From: Cucumis sativus
Taxonomy: Eukaryota > Streptophyta > Magnoliopsida > Cucurbitales > Cucurbitaceae
Assembly: GCF_000004075.3 (NCBI RefSeq)
Contig: NC_026657.2
Location: 6,820,001 to 6,884,000 of the forward strand
Direction of reading: 5' to 3'
DNA: 64,000 bases
This document shows, piece after piece, positions 49,233 through 61,988 of this stretch (position 1 is its first letter; each line of letters opens with the position of its first letter). The position numbers were made by a program, and so were the translations under genes. The notes below the pieces were generated by a model. The model had not been told where the DNA came from, did no database searches, and worked only from the letters and a program-made list of their open reading frames with translations.

Positions 49233-51406
49233 TTTTTGGATTAACTCCCAAATGTTTCAACTGATGAAATTAAACAAAACCCAGGAGTTATCGAGAGAGA
49301 AAAAACAGAAAGCTGGAAGGAAAATCGAAACTTGCTTTTGTTTCTAATTAAAGGTAATTAATTGGTTGTGTGCATGTTCATAAGAAAGAAAGAAAGAACG
49401 AAAGAAAGAAAGAAAGAAAGAAAGAAAGTACCTTTGTGAGAAAATTGGAAGTACTTTAAGCAAGAAAGAATGTTTTAGGTTGTTTGTTTGTGTAAACCTT
49501 TTGTGTCGGTTTGTTTCATTTTAAAAAAAATTAAACAAATACCAATTTTGAAAAGGAAGTGTGTTCGTTTTGACTAATTGTACCATTCCACTTACCTCTA
49601 CTTTTTAATTATCACACACATATACATATATATGTGTTTTCGTTTTTCCTCTTATTATATGAATTTCTCCATTTTTATAAGGTGAAGGCTCAAAAATAGC
49701 CTCAAATATTCTCATTCTATTAGTAATAGACATTAACAGTTAGATACGTAAAATTTGAATTTTATGTTTAGTGAAACTAAGTTTATTATGTTTATTAGTT
49801 AGATATGTAAGAGATCTTTTTGAGTTGAAATTTTTTTCAACTTTATTGACTGATATATTAGACAAAAATTAATTATTAAATAGAGACCCACCAAATATAA
49901 TACCCTTCAAGTTTATGGACTCCATCTAATTTAACCTATTTAATTTAAAAATTTTGGTGGGAAATTAAGAATAGTGTGAATTCTATATGGTGGGTTTCTC
50001 CTTTTTGACCTAAAAAAATTCTTAATAAATAATAATAATGAAAAGGAAGTGGGCTTTGATTCTTTGTTGTTTTGCTTTAATTATTATATTCATCTTGTTT
50101 TTTGATTGCTCAACCTCTCTATTCCAACTTTATATTTACTAATTTGTATTATGGGAGAGTTTGTTAATTAGACTGGTTTTATAAGCAACTGAGATTGCTG
50201 ATTAATCTACAACCTAATCCCATTAATCTTCATTCTTATTGGTCATTAATACCTTTTAATTTTCAACGTTGTGTTAAATTAATAATTAGTCTTTAATTTA
50301 CTTTGCATTAAAGCTTCTTCACCCAAAGAGCCATCCCCCTTAGGTTTGTTAGGATTTTACAGTGAAAATCCTAAATACGTAAATAGAATTTGGGTAATCA
50401 CTCTCTATTGTTGTTATTATTATTATTCGGGGTAAGAGAGAGAGAGAAATTCCCTAGTAATAAATGTCATGTGTTTTACATAATTTGAAGTCCCATCGTT
50501 TTGGTATATTAAAAGAGAATTGATTGTATGAATATTAATACAAGGATATAGTAGCAGAAAGAAAAATGAAACTAAAATGATGAAATTGTAGCATGGATGA
50601 TGGGATGGGTGGGGCCGAAGGAATGCGCGTAGGGATTGAAGACAATCTTTGTGTTTGGTGTTGTTGGGTTATCTTTTCCATGAATATGACTCTTTTTAGA
50701 TAGGAAAAAAATTGCTTTTGCAATTGCTTCTCCTTGGCTTTATCCGATATGACATCTTACAACACTAAACTATTTTTTTTATACATTAAATCTTCTATAT
50801 ACTTTCTAAATCACTTAGATCACAGTGGTTATTAGTTTAGATTGTGATTGTCCCTTTTACTTGCAAATATGAACCAAACAAATGCTTCATGACTTTGAGC
50901 CATTCGTTTAAAATGTTTGGTAAATATTAGTTAACTCTCACATTGTCTATGTAAAAACTATACATATAGTAGTAGGACCTATGCATGAGAATCTTATCAA
51001 ACCAGTCAGTACTGAACTATTGAACCATTAATTGGACATACAAACTTTGGAGTCAACTAGAAGCATTACCACGATGAGCACCCACCATACAACATGACAA
51101 ATTATTGCTTGATGTGAAGAAAGAAAGCCAACCATACGAATTGGTTATACTATTGATTCATTTTGAACTATTTTTTCCTAAGGTTGATACACTCAAGTCT
51201 TTTTTCTGTCTTTCCTCTTCTCACCCTCTCTTCTACATTTATTTTACTGGAGAAAAAAGGCACAAAACTCAAAGAAAAATAAATCAATAATACAGTAAAT
51301 GTCTACATAGGATTATAACTTAGGGTAAGTGAATGAATTAAAATTTGTAAACTCGAAGGATGACCTGAAACCATATGAATAATTCAGGGACTTCAATCCG
51401 CGCATC
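49233..51406. other. Dof promoter region and ESF1 3' flank
   Basis: Holds the Dof leader and promoter, including the GAAA tract; the remainder is AT-rich without coding signal. Confidence 0.55.
49384..49428. repeat. (GAAA)n microsatellite in the Dof leader intron
   Basis: About eleven GAAA units with one CGAA variant. On the minus strand it follows a likely splice donor (AAAG|GTACTTTC) almost directly. Confidence 0.85.
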
Positions 51407-54400
51407 TTACATTTTCCTTTGCTTCTTACCTGACTTATTCTTGGTTGGTGGCTGCAGTTCCTCTTCCGTAGTAGGAAATTGATCTTTTCTATCTTTCTTC
51501 GGTATCTTGCCACCACCAGATGGCAACTGAAGTTGCTTTGACTTCATTTTAATTGATTTAACTAAAGATGAAAGCTCATACTTTTCTTTTTTTGATGAAT
51601 CTCCCTCAGTCTTAACAGAAACGTCGCCTTTCGACTCGTCCTCCCCAGGTGCTGCAGGTTGTTTTGTGGAAGACTTACCATGCCGACTTTTTGTAGGCTG
51701 ATATCCATCACCCTTTGGCTGCTTCAATGCCACTTGACGAACATAAGCAGCACTCCTGAAAACAAGAGACTTGTATCTCAGATTAATGGGGAAAATCTGC
51801 GAGAAATTAAACGAAGGCACTTTCCTCTGATTGGTTCATATGAGGCGTGAGAAAGATATTGTGAGTGCAATTTGTCATAGATAGGGGAATTCAGAAATAA
51901 ATTGATGTTTCTAATCTTAAGTATTTCATAGTTTTCAGTAGTAATTAGTATTAGACATACCTTTTGAACTGAGGGTCAGTGGGATCTAAAGCAAAGAGAG
52001 GTGAATTGAAGAGTGCTGAAAACCGTGGATCATTATAATCAACAGTGGGTATTTTGTCTTCGGTAATATCTTCCTTCCCCTTTTTCTTCTTATGTTTTAA
52101 ATTGTATCCTTTGATACTAGTATCAACCCCGTCATCATCAGCAAGTAGCAACTCAAGCTCTGCTCTGCTTGCTTCTGCAGCCCCATCCTCCCCAACATGT
52201 TCCCTACCTTTAATATTTTTTGTTCGATCCTTGCCACTTTCTTTAACTGGAGGCTCTTCAACAAAAAAGTCATCCACTTCTTCAACTTCTCTATCAGTGT
52301 CACTGCTTTCATCATCTGATGAGTCTGCGGATTTGTTTCTTGAAGCCATCCTTTTCTCGTGCTTTTTCCTCAGATGAGCCTCCCATAATGTCTCGGATTT
52401 CTTATCCTTCTTTTCAAGAATGCGCTTGCTTATATCTTCTAAGCCAGTATTGAAAGTCACTTCCATATCCTGACCACCATCCTGCTCACCGTCTTCATCA
52501 GATTGAAGTAAGGCACGGTACTTATCTCCTTTCTTACGCTTTTTGTCCACTTGATCCTCTCCGTCATCACTTTCATCATCACTTTCACTTTCATCAGATG
52601 CCAGAAATTCCTTGAGCTCCAAATCAGCCAGCTAAAAAAGTGAAAATATTGTCAGTTGGACATAGAACAAGAAATGATTTTGAGAAATTGTATAGCATCG
52701 TTTCAGTTAACACAAACCTGATCCGCGTTGAATTTTCGTTTCAAGGCCTTCACTCTTTGGGGTTCATCCTCATCCCATGAAAGATGGATTTTACTATGCT
52801 GCAGAGCTGGAGTATGGAAATTCAGAACTTCATAACTCGAAGGTGCCTGATATACAACGATGAGATGCTATTAGTTTCTTCCTGTTACCTTCCAGACACC
52901 ACATAAATAGCTCTATATGGTAGGCAATTACAGAAGGAAGGAAAGGATTTAAACCAAGAACAAGTAACAAACATCATATTGAGTAAATCCAAGAAAATTA
53001 CCTGTAGTGAATGATAAAAAAAATACATATAAATCCTAGCAAGCTAAATTAAACATTGATACTAATCTTCTCGGTACTTTCTCAAACAGTGTTACTTCAG
53101 TTACTCTTTCATACTAGCTCTTGTCGTGGAGCCAAGCATCAGAGTTCCTGGCCAAGTTAAGAATGGATACATGACTTCAACTTTTTCAATTTTACTGAAA
53201 TGAATTTGAATTGGTCAACATGACTCCTGGCCAATTTTACTGACAAATATTTTACTTTAAATCTTGTCATGGTGGATTCATAATCCAAATTTCATTCTTT
53301 TGTGAAGGCACATAATACGTTTCTTTTTTTTAAACCATGCCTTTTGGCTTAAACCTTTGGATAGAACTAAGACGAATTTCGCTATCCATATCAAATAAAA
53401 CTTACCCATAAGCTATTGTTCAACTAACTAGTTTTTCACATTTTGTTTTGCATGTGTTTGAGAATTAGTCTGGAGTATATAAATTGTTTAATATTTTCAT
53501 CTAGAAAATGATCACTTCAATATCAAATTACTTTTTTTTGAAAAGGTCTTTTAGTACAACTTGGGGTGGAGGGTTTGAACCAGGGACCTCTTGACCTCAG
53601 GTATATACAAATGCCATGGCACTTCAATATCAAATGATTAAATTGCAAGGAGGACAGGTAACATTAAATGATCATTATACAAACCTCTGTAGCAGTATCC
53701 CTAGGAGGGTGTTCAAACTTCATGGAGTCTGGAATAAATCTCAAATCAAGAATATTTGATGACCTTTCAAATTCCACTCCATCACATGTTTTGTAAAGGT
53801 AATCAGCTGTCGCAATAGAATCACATTCCACCACAGCATAATAGTACCTGTACAGATGGCACAAATTGCTATGATTAAATGAAAGACGAAGAGGTATATA
53901 CAGCACACATTTTGTTCTACTATGATCAGACTAAACCTGATGATGAAGTCAATAAAACAAACAGACTTTTTTAAATGGGCAATAAATTTTTTAATACTAA
54001 TGGCAAAACAAATCTAAAACTAAAACAAGTAATTAGGCAAAGTTTGCAGCTTGCTGCTGTAAAATAAATTAGGCATTGGAGGAAATATCCCCACATCTAC
54101 TTAAAGAATATACTTCACGTTTTATGTCTTTAAAAAATATAGATTCTAACAACTTTAATAGTAACCAAAAATTCAAATGAGCTATAAGTGAATTTCAACA
54201 CGAATATAAACAGCAGCACCGAAGTACAATACCTTAGCCTACTCATTTCATAAGCTCGCAATTTCTCGTTGTCCATCTCTTCGTCATCATTGTCATCATC
54301 GTCATCCTCATCATTTTTCTTTTGTTCACCATCAAATAGTCCAACAGGTCCATGTAACTCTTCTTCTTTCATACGTTGGAGCCCAAACTCAGACGGATAA

Positions 54401-56294
54401 ACTGCCACAGACAATATTTGCCCACCTTTTGGGAGAAATGAACTTAGTACGACATACAAATCAACAGCCTACATAACATGATTTTAAGCAAGTCAAGCAC
54501 AGATAATGAGGCAGCTATAGAATATCATTAGTTTGTAAACCTGCGAATAAGATGAGAGATGGACTATTCAAGGCTTATAATATAAAACAGCTGTTACTTT
54601 TCTTTACATTGAGATGCGACTGAGGAAACATTTTAATTGTAGAATGTTGTTTTGGTGAAGGAAACAAGGCAAACAATAATAACAATAGAAAACTTGGAAG
54701 ATAACTGAAATCAACACAATGTCAGCATACAAACAAGTAACAATAGAAAAAACGTAGAATACTAAAAAACTCAAGGACACAATTGCACAACCTATAAAAT
54801 AGAACATGTTCAAGAAAGGTGGTGACTTTTTTTTCTTTTGACAAAATAGGAAAGATCGGGCTTTGAAAATTAAAATGATTCCAAAGGGGCAACATAATAG
54901 ACACTCTATTTCAGCCATCCAATACACTCTATTGTATTCATCCAATACAATACTATTCATTAACTTCGTAAATGCAGACACAATCCATTATAGCCTCTCC
55001 TTTGCTTAGCTTTCCAATACTATTCATTCCTATCAATTCTTTGTACACCTGGTGATCTTTTACTTTTGAATGAGATCTTATCTCTCAATGTCAGAGGAGA
55101 TCTTTATTTGTTGAGAAAAATGCATACAAGTTAGTTATTGACTAACTAACTAAGCAGTTGAAACAACTATAACAGTAAACTTAAATAGAAATATTAGAAG
55201 TTAGTAAAGCAGTCCCCGAGTTGGGTCTGTCATTCCACCCCGAGTTTGTTTTACATCAACATCAAGGTTTGATTCTATTGTTTTAGGTACAATGTAAAAA
55301 CATGGAACTAACTGATGATTTAAAATGGGGTAAGAACTAACTAAGAACAAGATTAGAGTAACAATTTGGACTTCCCTAAGATGAATAATTGACAAGATAA
55401 ACACTACCCAAGAAAGCTGTTGGTTCATTTTCGACAAAAGTGACGCTGCTTGAAACTAAAAATTCATTCTAAAACAATGCTTCTCAATAGCATACCTTCA
55501 CATGCCTCCAATCCAAGTTAACAACTGCAAGCCTGTGAGTTTCCTTGTCAATTTCTGGAATATTTTCCACCTGCCAATACAAGAATGTGTAAGAACATGA
55601 AACATTGCGGCCAATTTCACAAAAGCAAACACGCTGACAATGAGTGGCAACGATACAAAAAACAACCCAACATATGAACGTATTCAGAACGTACCGGCAA
55701 TTCAGGTGTTTCGTCGTCATAAATATCATCAAGGTCACCTTCATCTGTATCAGTTGTGTAGCTAGATTCTTCGGTTTCTACATCATCATCATCCTCCGAC
55801 TCTGACTCCTCCAATTCACTGCTTGAATCAAGATTCTCTAATCTCAGATTCTTTTTCTCTACCTCAACATCGCTACCAACAGTATCACTGTCATCCTCTT
55901 CTACCTCCACACCCTCCTCATCGTCATCCTCGTCCTCATCCTTTTCACTTTTCTCTTCAATTTTATAATAACGACGTAGCGGATTTTCTGACTTACCCTT
56001 CTTAACCCTGCCTCGCTTGTCCAATGCAGTTGACGTCGAAGAGAACCTCTTATCTTTGAACATCTGGTTAAATCGTGAATCAATCACAACCTTGGCTTTG
56101 TGCTTGGGGGCATTCTGAAACCTTGGATCAGAATGCACGGATGAGAACCGAGCATCAGTGATAATTTTCTTCTTGGATTGATCATTGTTGATGCCAGCTT
56201 GCTCCGAGGCTAAAGAAGGAACATTTCTCTCGTCTTTACTCTTGTTACTCTTCTTGTTCTTCTTCTTTGAGTTGCTCAAGTTTTTGGAGCCCAT
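51407..56294 (-). CDS. ESF1: ESF1 homolog (nucleolar pre-rRNA processing protein)
   Basis: Seven exons on the minus strand: 56294-55695, 55570-55496, 54468-54233, 53847-53685, 52846-52718, 52631-51961 and 51755-51407. They sum to 2,223 nt, 740 residues. The N-terminus is Lys-rich with the repeated family motif [31 protein letters not shown], then long Asp/Glu/Ser stretches. The centre has [20 protein letters not shown] and [10 protein letters not shown] (an RRM-like fold), [19 protein letters not shown] and [14 protein letters not shown]. The C-terminal part has [20 protein letters not shown], more acidic/basic runs and [22 protein letters not shown], the second conserved ESF1 block, ending in a Lys-rich tail. 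Yeast Esf1 is an essential nucleolar factor for 18S rRNA maturation in the small-subunit processome. Every conserved block is present. Confidence 0.95.
53561..53620 (-). mobile_element. SINE-like remnant in ESF1 intron 4
   Basis: On the minus strand the stretch contains AGGTCCCTGGTTCAAACCCT, which includes the B-box-like GGTTCAAACCC. Related in form to 45763-45815. A T run on its left would be the A-rich tail of a minus-strand insertion. Confidence 0.4.
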
Positions 56295-59158
56295 GACGAC
56301 GGCCTACAATCAGAGTGCAACTGGCGAAACGCAGTGATAATCGGTCGTAGACGACGGGGATTAGGCTTCTAGACCTTATATGTGTACCTGATGTCAGGAA
56401 GTTTGGATTATGGTAACCTGAGATGATCAAGATTGTCACTAACCATTTACCATTCCAAACATAAGGCTAAAAATCCCATCACAACTTGATTATCCAGAAC
56501 CAGGCAAACTTGACTATAAAAGTTATGGGCAACTAATTTGAAGCCAATCGAAGTGTGGGTAGTAGTCGAAAGCTTACCTCCAATTCAAACGCTGTTGCAA
56601 GACACCCGTTCGTCGAAACCGTGATGCACAACTTGTTCACGTTGGAGTATCAAACGATAAAAAAAAAAAAAAAAAACACTATGTTAGGAAACTTGTTCGG
56701 AGTTGGTGTTCGTGTCGCAGAGTAGCTCCGTCTTCGATCATGGAGCAAGGAAACGCACAAGAATGTAAATGTCTAATGCGCAAAGATAAATTCCTAGCTG
56801 ACACCGTCGCAACTAGTGGGTTTTGCTGTGTAGACGGCGGCGAATACTACTGAAAAGTGCATAAGGTAATCGGCGGCTGCAAGGGAGAGGCGAAGAAGAT
56901 GGAGGCTAGGGGTTCTTATTAATATTTCTTTTCTTTTCTCTTCTCTTCTTTTTTTCCTCCCTTTTTACGACGTCGTAAATAGAGCGTCTCTATTTTCTAC
57001 CAAATCTACATTTTTTCCCTCCATTTTAAACATAATAAATAATAACAATTATATACACATACTTGTAAATATATAAATTCTTCCAATCATGGATTTGAAA
57101 ATTTTGGCTTAAATATCCATTAAAAAACAGCAACTAAGGATCTTCCAAAGAGGAGGAAGAAACACGAACAAGGTAATTACACGGACATGCATGATATTCT
57201 TATTTTTTGTAGACCGAACTAGCACAATTCAATTATTTCAAGCAATGATTAGTACACAAATAATCAGCTAAATGGATAATATTACAAGAAAAAAAAACAG
57301 TTTTAATTTTCAAAACATCGCTATCATTGCCATTCAATCGTCAAGAAGGGAGCCACGTTCCTAGACTTAGATAATATCGAGAGGAAACTGATCTCAACCG
57401 CTTTCATTTATGAGACGTTAACCTTCTAGGTGTTTTGGGTCTTTTGGAACCCAACGCCAATCAAATATCCATTAGTCACAAATAATCCAACTCACTTCCT
57501 CTAAATCTTTGAAATTGAATGTTGTTAATTGCTCGAATGAAAATGTACGAGACTAAAATAACAAGATATTTGAATAATTACATGACATCATTTTATCACA
57601 ATTGGTGTAGTCACTCCATGTAAATATATATATACACAGATTGGGTAAACACTTTTTCTTAGTTGGAGGTTCCATAGCATAAAAAATTATACATATATCA
57701 ATGAGTTATAAGGATAGAATTAATTTCTCATTGTGCTATTTATTCTCATAATCTTTCAAGACTTAGCAAAATCGTCATAAATTCCCTTTAACTTTTCACA
57801 AAGTTCTCTTGGTAAAATGACTAAATAATATGTCTAAGGAGGATGCATTAGATTTTCTGTAACCCTATTTCACGACCAGCCACCCCCGCCTTCCCATTAC
57901 CGGTCACTGCACCCCTTCCCGCCGTACGCCGCTGCCGCTCCACAGCATATCTTTTCCTATTTCATGTACCTGTGTCGTCTCGAACTGGTACGATTGAAGT
58001 TAGTTAGTTTTCAATTCATTTATATGATTTATATGCTATCTCAATCTTTACCATTCAACTCTATTTTTAGTTTTTGCAATCGTCCTTCTTCCTCGATTTC
58101 TTTGATTTGGGTTATCTCATCGACAATTTTTTTTCCTACTTTTCTTAGCTATCATTTACACGATGTTTTGGTTTACGCAATGGTTTGGTTTAAGTCTAAA
58201 TTTTTGTTCTGCCATGGAATGACGGACTTCGATTGGAGAAAGTTCGCGAAAATTAGGGTTAAATGCTAAAGATATGTAAGCATCAAAACTGAAAAATGGG
58301 CTTGAATTCTTAGCGAAATGACTCATGATTGCCTTTTCATCCTCGCTTTACTTTTCCAGTATTGTTTTTCGATTGGTGCATTGTTCTTCCTAGTAATATA
58401 CTTAACCTTATTCTCTCGATAAACCTTCTCAATGCTTAAGATAAGATTATTTGAATAAATTTATAAGATATTTTCATTGGACTTTTTAGTTCGAAAGAAA
58501 CAATCGAATTTTTAGGAGTGGGTGTTTTTTGTGTTGGGTGCATCTCACCTTTTTATGGCTCTATTTTGATGAGGATTATCGAACTGTAGTTATCTTCTCT
58601 TTGAGCTAGTTTAAAGTTTTTCTTATAATTCGATTCATTTAGACTAGCTGAGGCTTCCGGATCATTCTTCTTTACATATGTCATACTTTTAGCGAATCGG
58701 GGAAAAAAGTAATTTGAACATTTTATGTGTTGTTTGGATTTGGAGGATTTAAAACGAGGAAATGAGTTCATTTTCCTAATTGCATTTGGAACCAAACTGG
58801 CTTGAAATCACCACAATTAAATCTTCTTGTTTGTGTAGCTATGGGAAATGAAAAGAAAGTGAGACATTGTACCCGAGAACTTTCATTAATAAGTCAAATA
58901 TCATTTAATAAAAAACAAATCAACTAATTAAATTAAAACTCGAATGATCTACATTGTCAAAAAGAAAGAACTTACAAAAAGTCTAAAAGTTCAGAACCAT
59001 TATTTTACAATTATATCATCTTTATAACCATATATAAACTAAACAATTGTTTGTAAATTTCTAAATCCTTTCACATCTGGTAGTTTCAAATAGAGAGTTA
59101 TTTTTGCTTTAGGTTTGAAGGGCGTGAGAGTTGAGTTATAAGCAACCTAGAGATAGCT
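56295..59158. other. Divergent region between ESF1 (-) and fiber-like gene (+)
   Basis: The left 600 bp hold the ESF1 leader and promoter, including a 16-bp perfect palindrome at 56964-56979. The middle is AT-rich. A GC-richer block at 57860-57986 followed by a good donor (GAACTG|GTACGA) and a good acceptor at 59102-59112 (TTTTTGCTTTAG) suggests a noncoding first exon and a 1.1-kb leader intron of the fiber-like gene. The frame 57964-58269 would lie mostly in that intron. Confidence 0.5.
56964..56979. promoter_or_regulatory. 16-bp perfect palindrome with a GACGTC core
   Basis: TTTACGACGTCGTAAA is self-complementary and centred on GACGTC, the C-box core bound by plant bZIP factors. It lies about 670 bp upstream of the ESF1 start codon in otherwise AT/TC-rich DNA. 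Function is inferred. Confidence 0.5.
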
Positions 59159-59713
59159 ATGGGAGTAGAGCAAAACGACCCTTTGAAGGGAGTAGAGCAA
59201 AAAGACCCTTTGAAGGGAGTAGACTGGAAAGCTGTGGGTGGGGATATGCAGAAAGATCCCAGTTCTACAAACATTATAAAGAAAAGGCGTCCAACAAAAA
59301 TTAGGCAAATCCCAGATTATTATTTTCTTCCTAGAAGATCCCTTCCTTCTGTCATGGCATTCTATGGGGCCTGTATTGCTGGTGGAATCGGTGCTGGTAT
59401 GCTGGTGGAGATCTGGATAAATGATAAAATTAAAAGTAAGTTCTGAATATAGATCTTTACATATTCAAAATCTTGTTGTAAATCGATTAATGTTCGATTT
59501 CACACTTTTACACATGGTTTTAATAACCATTGAATTTTATTTTAAAAGAGTAAAAACATGTTTAGTACTGATTTTGAATATGACGAAAGGTATTTTTAGC
59601 TAGTTTAAGCTATAAATCTTCATGCTCCTGGAAGTATCTTTTCTCACATCTCTCTTTTTTTCTGATGTGTTCTTGTAGAGGATGGAGGTGTCATCTGGGA
59701 GTTTGACAAGTAG
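59159..59713 (+). CDS. Small single-helix membrane protein ('fiber', At2g46540-like)
   Basis: Two exons: 59159-59435 and 59679-59713, 312 nt, 103 residues. Residues 2-20 are two copies of a nine-residue unit (GVEQNDPLK / GVEQKDPLK). A basic patch KKRRPTKIRQ (41-50) precedes PDYYFLPRRSLPS and one Gly/Ala-rich helix (about 62-87, AFYGACIAGGIGAGMLVEIW), and the protein ends in the tiny second exon DGGVIWEFDK. It resembles the short plant protein annotated 'fiber'. Function is not known; size, single helix and the short charged tail are reminiscent of small mitochondrial inner-membrane subunits, but that is speculation. The ATG at 59159 is the first in frame after the leader acceptor. Confidence 0.82.
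59162..59215 (+). repeat. 27-bp in-frame tandem repeat at the start of the fiber-like gene
   Basis: GGAGTAGAGCAAAACGACCC plus seven more bases is repeated immediately with one change (AAC to AAA), then a partial third copy begins (GGAGTAGA). Confidence 0.92.
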
Positions 59714-60641
59714 AGTACAAGAGTAATATGAAGTTGCATTATTCAAACAGAACAAGATCGTCCAGTTGCTGGGTTTTGTTTTATTGTTAATCCTAGTTTT
59801 GGAACATGTAAGCGAACATCTTTTAATGCCTCAATGAAGCTGTACAAAAATTGGAAGCAATAATTGTAAGTTTGTTTTTTGTTTTTGTTTTTTTCAAAGC
59901 CATACTTAACCTCCAATTCAGTTATTGGCAGTTTGTTTCTCTAATTATTGATCAAGCACAAGTGATATTAAATGCACTCACTTTTGGTAAACCTTGCACA
60001 GATTGTTGTTTTAATCTGCTAAAGTTGGGTTTAGGTGTGATATTGCTCTAGGTAATAAGCCTCCTCTGATGTGTAATACCCTACTGAATTTAAAACAGAC
60101 ATTATTTTTTTGTTGATAAGAAACCAAATTTTCCTTTAAAGAAACTATACCGAAGTCTTTAAAAACTTTTTAAGAATCGTTTCAAGAACATACTCCAATC
60201 TAAAAAGCTCACACCAAGAGAAAAATTACTTTCAAGTCCAATTGCTATCTGCTTTGTTGAAATGGATACTCCTTTTGAGTTTGGACACTTTTTTGTTGTT
60301 GCTGCTGCTGCTCAGCCACATCTCTATCCGAGTTCAAATGAATAAAGCTACCAAATTTCATTGGGAATGATTAATGAACGTGTTCAAAAATAACAATGTG
60401 TGGCACAAGAAACTGTTACTGATCAATAACATCAGTACTAACAAACTGAAGGAGTTCGCTCATTGTATCTCTCTTGTCCTTTGAGTTTCTATTATTGATA
60501 AAAAAGTTTGTCTCCATTTAAAAAAAACAAACTAAAGGATTTGGATTTTTGTGAACACGTGAGCAACTTCAACTTGCATCAGTTGATTTGAAGATAGCAG
60601 CTTCTTATCAAGATGTATATGTGCAGATCCGGGTGTGACTG
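59714..60641. other. Convergent 3' region, fiber-like and PNPO-like genes
   Basis: Two 3' untranslated regions with AT-rich DNA between. The stretch 60105-60150 (TTGATAAGAAACCAAATTTT) is another weak relative of the LINE-like tail. No gene. Confidence 0.55.
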
Positions 60642-61988
60642 TTAGAGATTTATCCTCTCCGTTTCCCATAATTTCTCCCCTCCAAAACTTGTAATAGCTT
60701 TAAACGAATTCCTTTCATCACTCCTCACATTCAGATAATCAACCTGCGAACGAAAAAGGATAAAAGGTAACATAAAGGAAAATAACAAGATGGAAATGCA
60801 AGAATTATGTGCTAATCTAGAAAGAAACCATTACAAACCTGATCAGGATCGAAGACCAGCAAACAAAATGTATCAACAGGACCTGAACAAGAATCTAGAA
60901 AAGGTTCCTTGGCTGGTTGTTCAGCAAGGTGAGGAAGACCTGGACTAGGCCCCAAATACTGCATTCTTGACTTTGGAGAAATGGAGGACCAGGCTTCTGC
61001 TCTTTGCTGCATTCAGAATCCGAATGACCATAATAAGATATATAAGACCATAACCAATTGAGTAAGTGAACTGTTGAAAATTTAGAACAAGCTTTAAGTC
61101 ATAAGAAGAAAGGGCCATGGCCACAACCTTAAACTTTGTAGCATCAACACATGATGCATCGACAACCTCCATTCTCCCACTGATACGAAATTGCTCCCAT
61201 GATTCGGTGAAATACCAACAAATCTTACAGAACAAAGCATACAAAATCGAAAATTTGACTCGAATTGGAGCATATTTCAGTAGTAATCTAAAGATTATAA
61301 GGTACAAAAACTGGCATGAAAAAACTGTGTTAAGAGCCAGGGGGAGGCGAGAATAGTTACCTCAGCAAATGGACAATTCTTAAGCTCTTCAATCTGCAGA
61401 ATCAACCAAAAGTGAATTTCATTTGCAGTACAAAACCCAGATGCTTAATATAAAAAATTCTGACCTAATCCATCACAAACAATTCCCCTGAGCTTATTTT
61501 ATCGCTTGTCTTGTTCCCAGACACATGAATTACGTAATTGAAAACACCAACACAACACAAATACTACAGATTGCCCTCAAAATCAAGAAACCCATATAAC
61601 CATTACATCAAAATACATAGAAAAACAGCAATGGCCTCATGAATTGAACGATCTAAGACGAAATATAGAGCTTCCCCCTAAATAAAAAAATTTAAATGAA
61701 ACCTTGCGATTTCGAGAATCTGTGTAAATATGGATCCTGTCGGTGCCTTCTTCAAATCCTCTGAAAACGACTGTTCGATTTGAGGGCCTTCCATTAGTTC
61801 CTATCGTTGCCTGAAAACAAATTCGACATAGAAATCGACCGTGAAGAAGATATATAAAAGGAAACTTGAACTTGAGAGAAATAGAGAGGGAAATGTACCA
61901 GCTGCAAGAATTTGGAATGCTTGAAATGGCCATTTGATTCCAAAGCACTAAGAAGAAGAGACTTCCATGGCGCCACTGCCGATCCCAT
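60642..61988 (-). CDS. Pyridoxamine 5'-phosphate oxidase-like FMN protein (At2g46580 type)
   Basis: Six exons on the minus strand: 61988-61899, 61810-61703, 61393-61361, 61223-61128, 61006-60839 and 60743-60642, 597 nt, 198 residues. Every exon is a multiple of three, and exon 3 is only 33 nt. The sequence follows the Pyridox_oxase_2 pattern: PWKSLLLSAL, then GTNGRPSNRTVVFRGF, IHIYTDSRNRK, the ELKNCPFAEICWYF strand, EQFRISGRMEV, and GPVDTFCLLVFDPDQVDYLN near the end. The family binds FMN in a split-barrel dimer; this short plant branch differs from the main bifunctional PDX3 enzyme, and its substrate is not established. There is no clear transit peptide. It is head-to-head with the WD40 gene. 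Confidence 0.92.

Noticed and set aside
57964-58269. 101-residue open frame upstream of the fiber-like gene
   Set aside because: Composition like noncoding leader/intron DNA; begins next to a good donor.
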